Assembly: GCA_021736285.1 (NCBI GenBank)
Contig: JAIPGE010000053.1
Location: 1-8,369, forward strand
DNA length: 8,369 nucleotides
Direction: 5' to 3'
DNA from: Candidatus Izemoplasma sp.
Lineage (GTDB): Bacteria; Bacillota_I; Bacilli_A; Izemoplasmatales; Izemoplasmataceae
The notes below the pieces were generated by a model. The model searched no databases. It saw only the letters and a program-made list of their open reading frames with translations, and was not told the DNA's origin. A program made the position numbers and the translations under genes. Below are positions 6,359 through 8,369 of the stretch, in pieces; the stretch's first letter is position 1, and each line of letters opens with the position of its first letter.

Positions 6359-8369
6359 TTACTTATTACGCATTTTTGCTTGTGCAGCTGCGATAATAGC
6401 TACTGGAATACGGAATGGTGAACAAGATACATAATCTAATCCTGTTCTGTGGAAGAAGTCAATTGATGTTGGCTCTCCACCGTGCTCTCCACATACACCA
6501 ACAACGATATCATCGTTAACGGCTTTTGCATTGGTAGTTGATATTTCAACTAATTTCCCAACACCTTTTTGATCAACAGCTTGGAATGGATCCCGGGCTA
6601 AGATTTTCTTATCTGAATATTCTTTTAAGAATTTACCCGCATCATCACGACTAAATCCAAATGTCATTTGTGTTAAGTCATTGGTTCCATAAGAAATGAA
6701 GTCTGCTTCTTTACCAATTTCATCGGCTGTTAAAGCAGCGCGTGGTGTCTCAATCATGGTGCCAACTTTATAATCTAGTTCAATACCTGCTTCTTTGATT
6801 AGCGCATCAGCTGTTTCAATAATGTATGGTTTTAAATATGTTAATTCGTTAACAGTTGACACAAGTGGGACCATGATTTCTGGCTTAACAATTTTACCTG
6901 TTTTGGCAACGTTAATTGCAGCTTGGATGATAGCTTTTACTTGCATTACAGAAATTTCTGGATAAGTAACTGCTAAACGACATCCGCGATGACCGAGCAT
7001 TGGGTTAAATTCATGTAGTTGGTCAAGTGCATTACGTAATTTTTCAGGTGTAATATCTAATTCTTCAGCAACTTCTTCAACTTCGTCTTCATGTGGTAAA
7101 AATTCATGTAGTGGTGGATCTAACAAACGGATAGTAACTGTTTTACCAGCCATAGCTGTAAAGATCTCAGTAAAGTCTTTTAATTGATGAGGAATAATTT
7201 TTTCAAGTGCTGCTTCGCGTGCTTCTTTGCTTTCAGCAAGAATCATCCGACGGACATCTAAAATTCTTTCATCGTCGAAGAACATATGTTCTGTACGGCA
7301 TAGACCGATTCCCTCTGCTCCAAATTTAAGAGCTTGTAAGCTGTCACGTTCATTATCAGCATTTGCTTTAACACCTAGATCTTTAATTTCAGTCGACCAG
7401 TTTAAAATCTGTTCGAATTCACCACTAATTTCAGGTGCTTTGGTTTTGATTGTGCCAGCATAGACTTTACCAGTTGATCCATCAATACTGAATGGTGTTA
7501 ACTCTTTATATTTTTTACCATTAATTGTCATATAACCTTCAGCTTCATTGATTGACAATTCATTACATCCACTGACACAACATTTACCCATACCGCGTGC
7601 AACAACTGCTGCATGTGATGTCATACCACCAAGTTGTGTTACAAATCCTTCACATACAATCATACCTTCAATATCTTCAGGTGATGTTTCTTTACGGAAT
7701 AATAAGTATTTTTCGCCAGTGTCTTCTTTTAATTGTGCAGCGCGTTCACTACTGAAAACAATTTTACCTGTCGCTGCGCCTGGGCTAGCGGCAAGTCCTG
7801 TAGTTAATAGTTCGCCATTGGCTAAAGATTCTTCTTCAAAGACAGGATGTAATAATGCATCAATAGCATTAACATCAATTTGATCGACAGCTTCTTCTTT
7901 GCTTAATAGTCCTTCTTCAACCATATCAACGGCAATTTTAACGCCTGCAGCTGCAGTCCGTTTACCATTACGTGTTTGAAGTAAGAACAATTCGCCTTCT
8001 TCAACTGTAAATTCAATGTCTTGCATATTGCGATAATGTTGTTCTAGTCGTTCGACAATTTCCATTAGTTCTGCATGAATTTTTGGTGCTTTATTTTTAA
8101 ACTCATCTAGTTTTAATGGGGTTCTGATTCCTGCCACAATGTCTTCTCCCTGGGCATTGAATAGGAATTCACCAAAGACTTTTTTCTCACCAGTTTTTGG
8201 ATCACGTGTAAACAGCACACCTGTTCCTGATTTTTCACCAGTATTACCAAAGACCATTTCTTGAACACTTACAGCTGTACCCCAACCATCTTCAATGTTG
8301 TTGTGTTTACGGTAAATACGGGCACGTGGTGTGTCCCAAGATTCAAAAACAGCGTTTACAGCCATTTCT
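6359..8369 (-). CDS. ppdK: Pyruvate, phosphate dikinase, C-terminal 669 residues, 5' end beyond the right edge
   Basis: PPDK interconverts PEP + AMP + PPi with pyruvate + ATP + Pi. In fermenters with PPi-linked glycolysis it usually runs toward pyruvate and ATP. Family members are about 870-880 residues, so roughly 200 N-terminal residues are outside the window; the frame stays open to the edge, and the ATG at 8363-8365 is an internal Met. Visible parts, in order, are these. The end of the ATP-grasp domain has EMVFGN, TGVLFTRDPKTGEK, NAQGEDIVAGIRTP and IEFTVEEGELFLLQTRNGKR. The phosphohistidine domain has GGMTSHAAVVARGMG, with the catalytic His at 7613-7615 and the regulatory Thr two residues before it. 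The PEP/pyruvate barrel has GIGLCRTEHMF, LDPPLHEFLPH, NPMLGHRGCRL, VGTMIETPRAAL, SYGTNDLTQMTFGFSRDD and VCGEHGGEP, with the catalytic Cys at 6491-6493. All key residues seen are intact. The gene ends in TAA and a strong terminator. Confidence 0.98.
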   Translation of the reverse strand, partial: EMAVNAVFESWDTPRARIYRKHNNIEDGWGTAVSVQEMVFGNTGEKSGTGVLFTRDPKTGEKKVFGEFLFNAQGEDIVAGIRTPLKLDEFKNKAPKIHAELMEIVERLEQHYRNMQDIEFTVEEGELFLLQTRNGKRTAAAGVKIAVDMVEEGLLSKEEAVDQIDVNAIDALLHPVFEEESLANGELLTTGLAASPGAATGKIVFSSERAAQLKEDTGEKYLLFRKETSPEDIEGMIVCEGFVTQLGGMTSHAAVVARGMGKCCVSGCNELSINEAEGYMTINGKKYKELTPFSIDGSTGKVYAGTIKTKAPEISGEFEQILNWSTEIKDLGVKANADNERDSLQALKFGAEGIGLCRTEHMFFDDERILDVRRMILAESKEAREAALEKIIPHQLKDFTEIFTAMAGKTVTIRLLDPPLHEFLPHEDEVEEVAEELDITPEKLRNALDQLHEFNPMLGHRGCRLAVTYPEISVMQVKAIIQAAINVAKTGKIVKPEIMVPLVSTVNELTYLKPYIIETADALIKEAGIELDYKVGTMIETPRAALTADEIGKEADFISYGTNDLTQMTFGFSRDDAGKFLKEYSDKKILARDPFQAVDQKGVGKLVEISTTNAKAVNDDIVVGVCGEHGGEPTSIDFFHRTGLDYVSCSPFRIPVAIIAAAQAKMRNK

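Noticed and set aside
8347..8360. A 12/14 cre-like sequence (TGTAAACGCTGTTT on the minus strand)
   Set aside because: It lies inside ppdK and encodes conserved residues. It misses the terminal CA, and no promoter is near. It is a reminder that near-matches to cre occur by chance in AT-rich DNA.

Overview
This is an AT-rich Firmicutes/Mycoplasmatota-like chromosomal segment. Tryptophan is TGG and TGA is used as a stop (150-codon membrane gene, ung), so this is standard bacterial code 11 and not a Mycoplasma/Spiroplasma code. Shine-Dalgarno sites of the AGGTGAT/AGGAGG type, a probable CcpA (cre) network, pyruvate phosphate dikinase and a Thermotoga-like maltosyltransferase together suggest an anaerobic fermenter related to Haloplasma, Izemoplasma, Acholeplasma or Erysipelotrichia. 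The exact taxon is a guess. I see no phage, IS element, CRISPR array, tRNA or rRNA, and no gene-free stretch longer than 300 bases.

Left part (1-2620, minus strand): gpmI, a four-helix membrane protein of unknown function, and eno (cut by the left edge). gpmI ends in a compact terminator whose stem contains the gpmI stop codon. eno has two tandem promoters and an inverted repeat that matches cre at 13 of 14 positions.

Middle (2621-4877, plus strand): a gene divergent from gpmI encodes a cytoplasmic GH13 enzyme that closely resembles Thermotoga maltosyltransferase. The shared intergenic region holds a second 13/14 cre match. In gpmI, eno P1 and the maltosyltransferase gene, the cre centre lies 50.5-51.5 nt upstream of the downstream edge of the -10 box. 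This is the geometry of a site where CcpA activates. A bidirectional terminator closes the maltosyltransferase gene and the convergent folT.

Right part (4889-8369, minus strand): ppdK (5' end beyond the right edge), a strong terminator, ung, then a strong promoter followed by a tetrahydrofolate riboswitch and a FolT-like ECF transporter S component. The riboswitch ends in a hairpin that buries the folT Shine-Dalgarno sequence and is also followed by a U-run.

Together GpmI, Eno and PpdK carry 3-phosphoglycerate through 2-phosphoglycerate and PEP to pyruvate, with the last step linked to AMP/PPi instead of ADP. The maltosyltransferase would remodel maltodextrins that feed glycolysis. Ung and FolT are housekeeping or vitamin-salvage genes with no direct link to that pathway. 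The most interesting items are the shared cre geometry, the riboswitch with its dual expression platform, and the Thermotoga-type maltosyltransferase.
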